Assembly: GCA_903873545.1 (NCBI GenBank)
Contig: CAIQPA010000580.1
Span: forward strand, 1-11,014
Reading direction: 5' to 3'
DNA: 11,014 nucleotides
Source: an uncultured delta proteobacterium
GTDB lineage: Bacteria > Myxococcota_A > Bradymonadia > REDH01
Below are positions 9,379 through 11,014 of the stretch, piece by piece. The notes below the pieces were generated by a model. It had not been told where the DNA came from. It ran no database searches and was given only the letters and a program-made list of their open reading frames with translations. Both the position numbers and the translations under genes were made by a program. Position 1 is the first letter of the stretch. Every line of letters begins with the position of its first letter.

Positions 9379-9384
9379 CTCCTC
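9379..9384 (-). promoter_or_regulatory. Strong ribosome-binding site of pirin
   Basis: GAGGAG on the minus strand with a 6-base spacer to the ATG at 9372, the best Shine-Dalgarno match in the right block. It fixes the pirin start and suggests pirin translation is initiated independently rather than by coupling to the MFS gene. No clear promoter could be identified in the 73-base gap. Confidence 0.6.
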
Positions 9385-9445
9385 GTTCGCAGACCGGTTG
9401 GCTGAGCTGCCGGCCAAGGGTAGGGCGGTTACGAGGCCGCCGCAA

Positions 9446-10717
9446 TCAGCCTGCCGACTCCTGGCTGTCGCCCGTTCGGTAGGCTCTCAACTTTGTGTTC
9501 CATCGCGCCATTCCCGCAGCGACGACCATCGCTGCTCCACCGCCGAAGAGGATGGCGAACCGGGTGCTTGTGGCAGCGGCGAGCAGCCCAGATTCAAAGG
9601 CGCCGAGCTGGTTGCTCGCATGGATGAAGAGCATGTTGATCGCGCTCACCCTGCCGCGGAGCCCGTCGGGGGTCGACAGCTGCACGATGGTGTGTCGCAG
9701 CACCACACTCACCTGGTCTGCGGCGCCCACCAGCGCGTAGGCAATGACCGACAGCCAGAGCGTGGTCGAGAGCCCGAACAGAAGCGTCGCTGCGCCGTAG
9801 GCCGCAACTGTCCAGAGCAGCGTCCTTCCGGCCCGCTCAATCGGTCGGCGTGAGGCGAGGTAGATCGACATGCTGAGCGCGCCGAGCTCAATCGACGCCG
9901 AGAGCAGGCCAAACCCCACGGGCCCCACGTTGAGGGTCTCCTTCGCAACGACCGGCAGCAGCGCCTGCGCGCCGCCCAGGACCACCGCCACCATATCGAG
10001 CGCCATGCAGCCGAGCAGCACCGGCGAAGAGGAGACAAACTTCGCGCCATCCACCATCTGCCGGAACGGATGCGGCTGCTCTTCGCCGGCGCCACTGGGC
10101 ATGGCGGGCGGGAGCCGTCGCACCAGCAGGTAGGAGGTCAGCAGCAGCAGCGAGTGCAACAGGTAGACAGACCAGATGGGAGAGAAGACAAGGAGCAGCC
10201 CCGCGAGCGCCGGACCCGAGGCCATCGCGAGGCTCTGCATCGTCGCGGCAATGGTCACGGTCTGTGGAAGCTCTTCCCGAGACACCAGGCCAGGCAGCAG
10301 GCTCGCGCGTGACGGCTGCTCCAACCCACCGATTGCAGCGAGCCACCCTGCTGCCACAAAGAGCACCCCATGCGGCAGCGTCCCTTGATAGGCGAGCCAG
10401 GCAACAATCGGCGTTGCGCTTGCCGCTACCAACTGCGACCGGCGCACCGTCCGAGTCCGCTCGTAGCGATCGGCGATGACTCCGCCAGCCATCGTCGACA
10501 GCAGCGCCGGCAGAAACTGCGCGAGGCCGAGCGTGCCGAGCAGCACCTTGCTTCCGGTGAGTTCGTAGACGTGCCACGAGGCCGTTGCGCGGAAGAGCGT
10601 CATCGCCATGAGCCCGAAGACGCGGCTTGCGAGGTAGGCCTGCACCATGGGGTGCTTGCGCAACAGCGCGAGCGCGGAGCTGCCGGCCGAGGGGGTTGCT
10701 GTGCTGCTATCCTGCAT
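9446..10717 (-). CDS. MFS transporter, EntS-like exporter family
   Basis: 423 residues, with about ten to twelve hydrophobic segments from about residue 28 to 405. It is a proton-coupled efflux protein of the inner membrane. The MFS loop 2-3 motif appears as GGVIADRYERTR (78-89). The stretch TPDGLRGRVSAINMLF (349-364), followed by an N-x-LGAFESG motif (369-377), is characteristic of the EntS/MFS_3 group, which exports siderophores or drugs. No siderophore synthesis genes lie in the window, so the substrate is open. The start at 10717 fits the first membrane helix well. It overlaps the end of the upstream transporter gene by 11 bases, and the ribosome-binding site is weak (GTGGG region), so translational coupling is likely. 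A longer in-frame version starting at 10891 would add an Arg/Ser/Pro-rich stretch that is only the shadow of the upstream gene. Confidence 0.9.
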   Translation of the reverse strand: MQDSSTATPSAGSSALALLRKHPMVQAYLASRVFGLMAMTLFRATASWHVYELTGSKVLLGTLGLAQFLPALLSTMAGGVIADRYERTRTVRRSQLVAASATPIVAWLAYQGTLPHGVLFVAAGWLAAIGGLEQPSRASLLPGLVSREELPQTVTIAATMQSLAMASGPALAGLLLVFSPIWSVYLLHSLLLLTSYLLVRRLPPAMPSGAGEEQPHPFRQMVDGAKFVSSSPVLLGCMALDMVAVVLGGAQALLPVVAKETLNVGPVGFGLLSASIELGALSMSIYLASRRPIERAGRTLLWTVAAYGAATLLFGLSTTLWLSVIAYALVGAADQVSVVLRHTIVQLSTPDGLRGRVSAINMLFIHASNQLGAFESGLLAAATSTRFAILFGGGAAMVVAAGMARWNTKLRAYRTGDSQESAG

Positions 10718-11014
10718 GTGCCCACGAGGTAAGGCCCCAGGCCATCGCGCCAACCAGCCAGAGGAGGGTGGAGACGACGACCGCCCGGGCGGCGAAGAGC
10801 TCGGCGACACCATAGGCGTGGCAGAGGCTGAAAACCGCGACGCCCACCGGCGTGGTCGACTGCGCAACCACCACGGCCCGGTCGGTCGCACTGAGCTCCA
10901 TCGGCATGGAGTGCACGACCGCGAGCGCCAGCAGCCCAGCCCCCGCGGTCTTCAGTACCGTTGTCCCAACGATGCCGCGGTCGGGCGCCACCACAGCGCC
11001 GCGATGACGCCAGA
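10707..11014 (-). CDS. AEC family transporter, C-terminal fragment (runs off right edge)
   Basis: 101 residues are readable before the TAG stop at 10707, and the frame stays open to the window edge, so the start is outside. Three hydrophobic segments are visible (about 14-34, 45-66 and 74-92). The pattern AQSTTPVGVAVFSLCHAYG followed by AARAVVVSTLLW matches the C-terminus of auxin-efflux-carrier-type proteins (PF03547), where a conserved Pro after a helix and a Ser-Thr-Leu-Leu helix recur. Bacterial members move malate, malonate or other small organic anions. The identification rests on a short region and is moderate. The stop overlaps the MFS start by 11 bases, so the two transporters are probably co-transcribed. 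Confidence 0.65.
   Translation of the reverse strand, partial: WRHRGAVVAPDRGIVGTTVLKTAGAGLLALAVVHSMPMELSATDRAVVVAQSTTPVGVAVFSLCHAYGVAELFAARAVVVSTLLWLVGAMAWGLTSWAHAG

Noticed and set aside
9398..9417. Inverted repeat TTGGC/GCCAA in the gap between the MFS and pirin genes
   Set aside because: Only 5 bp with a 10-base loop and no T-run; expected by chance in this composition.
10718..10891. N-terminal extension of the MFS transporter
   Set aside because: The extra residues are Arg/Ser/Pro-rich and overlap the transporter fragment read in another frame; the ATG at 10717 gives a normal MFS N-terminus.
9446..11014. Adjacent transporters as part of a siderophore or natural-product cluster
   Set aside because: No synthetase, synthase or TonB-receptor gene is visible, and EntS-like exporters are widespread outside such clusters.

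Overview
The window is a G+C-rich, densely packed bacterial chromosome segment in which every supportable gene lies on the minus strand. It therefore reads from right (11014) to left (1). Three predicted proteins carry lipoprotein signal peptides. Two of these have long Asp/Ser/Thr/Gly/Ala-rich spacers straight after the lipobox cysteine, a style common in Myxococcota, Bradymonadales and related former Deltaproteobacteria. That lineage is my best inference from composition and style. No rRNA or other marker gene is present to prove it. I see no tRNA, rRNA, CRISPR array, insertion sequence, phage gene or recognisable defence system.

Right block (11014 to about 5419): the C-terminus of an AEC-type membrane transporter overlaps the start of an EntS-like MFS exporter. 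Next come a pirin-family cupin, a lipoprotein prolyl oligopeptidase whose start overlaps the pirin stop (ATGA), and, 19 bases further on, a small Tat-signal protein. I read this last protein as a divergent superoxide reductase (desulfoferrodoxin/neelaredoxin fold). All five expected iron ligands (four His and one Cys) are visible in order, with an 8-residue insertion between two of them. The spacing suggests one transcription unit, or two if there is a promoter in the 73-base gap before pirin.

Middle block (5327 to 2347): a membrane acyl-CoA/acyl-lipid desaturase with three intact histidine boxes and an unusual coiled-coil C-terminal tail of about 90 residues. Its stop codon shares a base with the start of an ABC-F ATPase of the Uup type (TAATG), so the two are probably translationally coupled.

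Left block (2276 to 1): two predicted lipoproteins. The first is an uncharacterised Cys-rich protein with a CXXCH haem-type motif. The second is an alpha/beta hydrolase that runs off the left edge. Between them a perfect 8-bp hairpin contains the hydrolase Shine-Dalgarno sequence in its downstream arm, three bases before the ATG. It is a candidate translational control element.

Most of the window is ordinary housekeeping and envelope content. The items most worth a second look are the exported superoxide-reductase-like protein, the hairpin at 1037-1060, the CXXCH lipoprotein and the tailed desaturase coupled to Uup. I did not find a convincing new multi-gene system.
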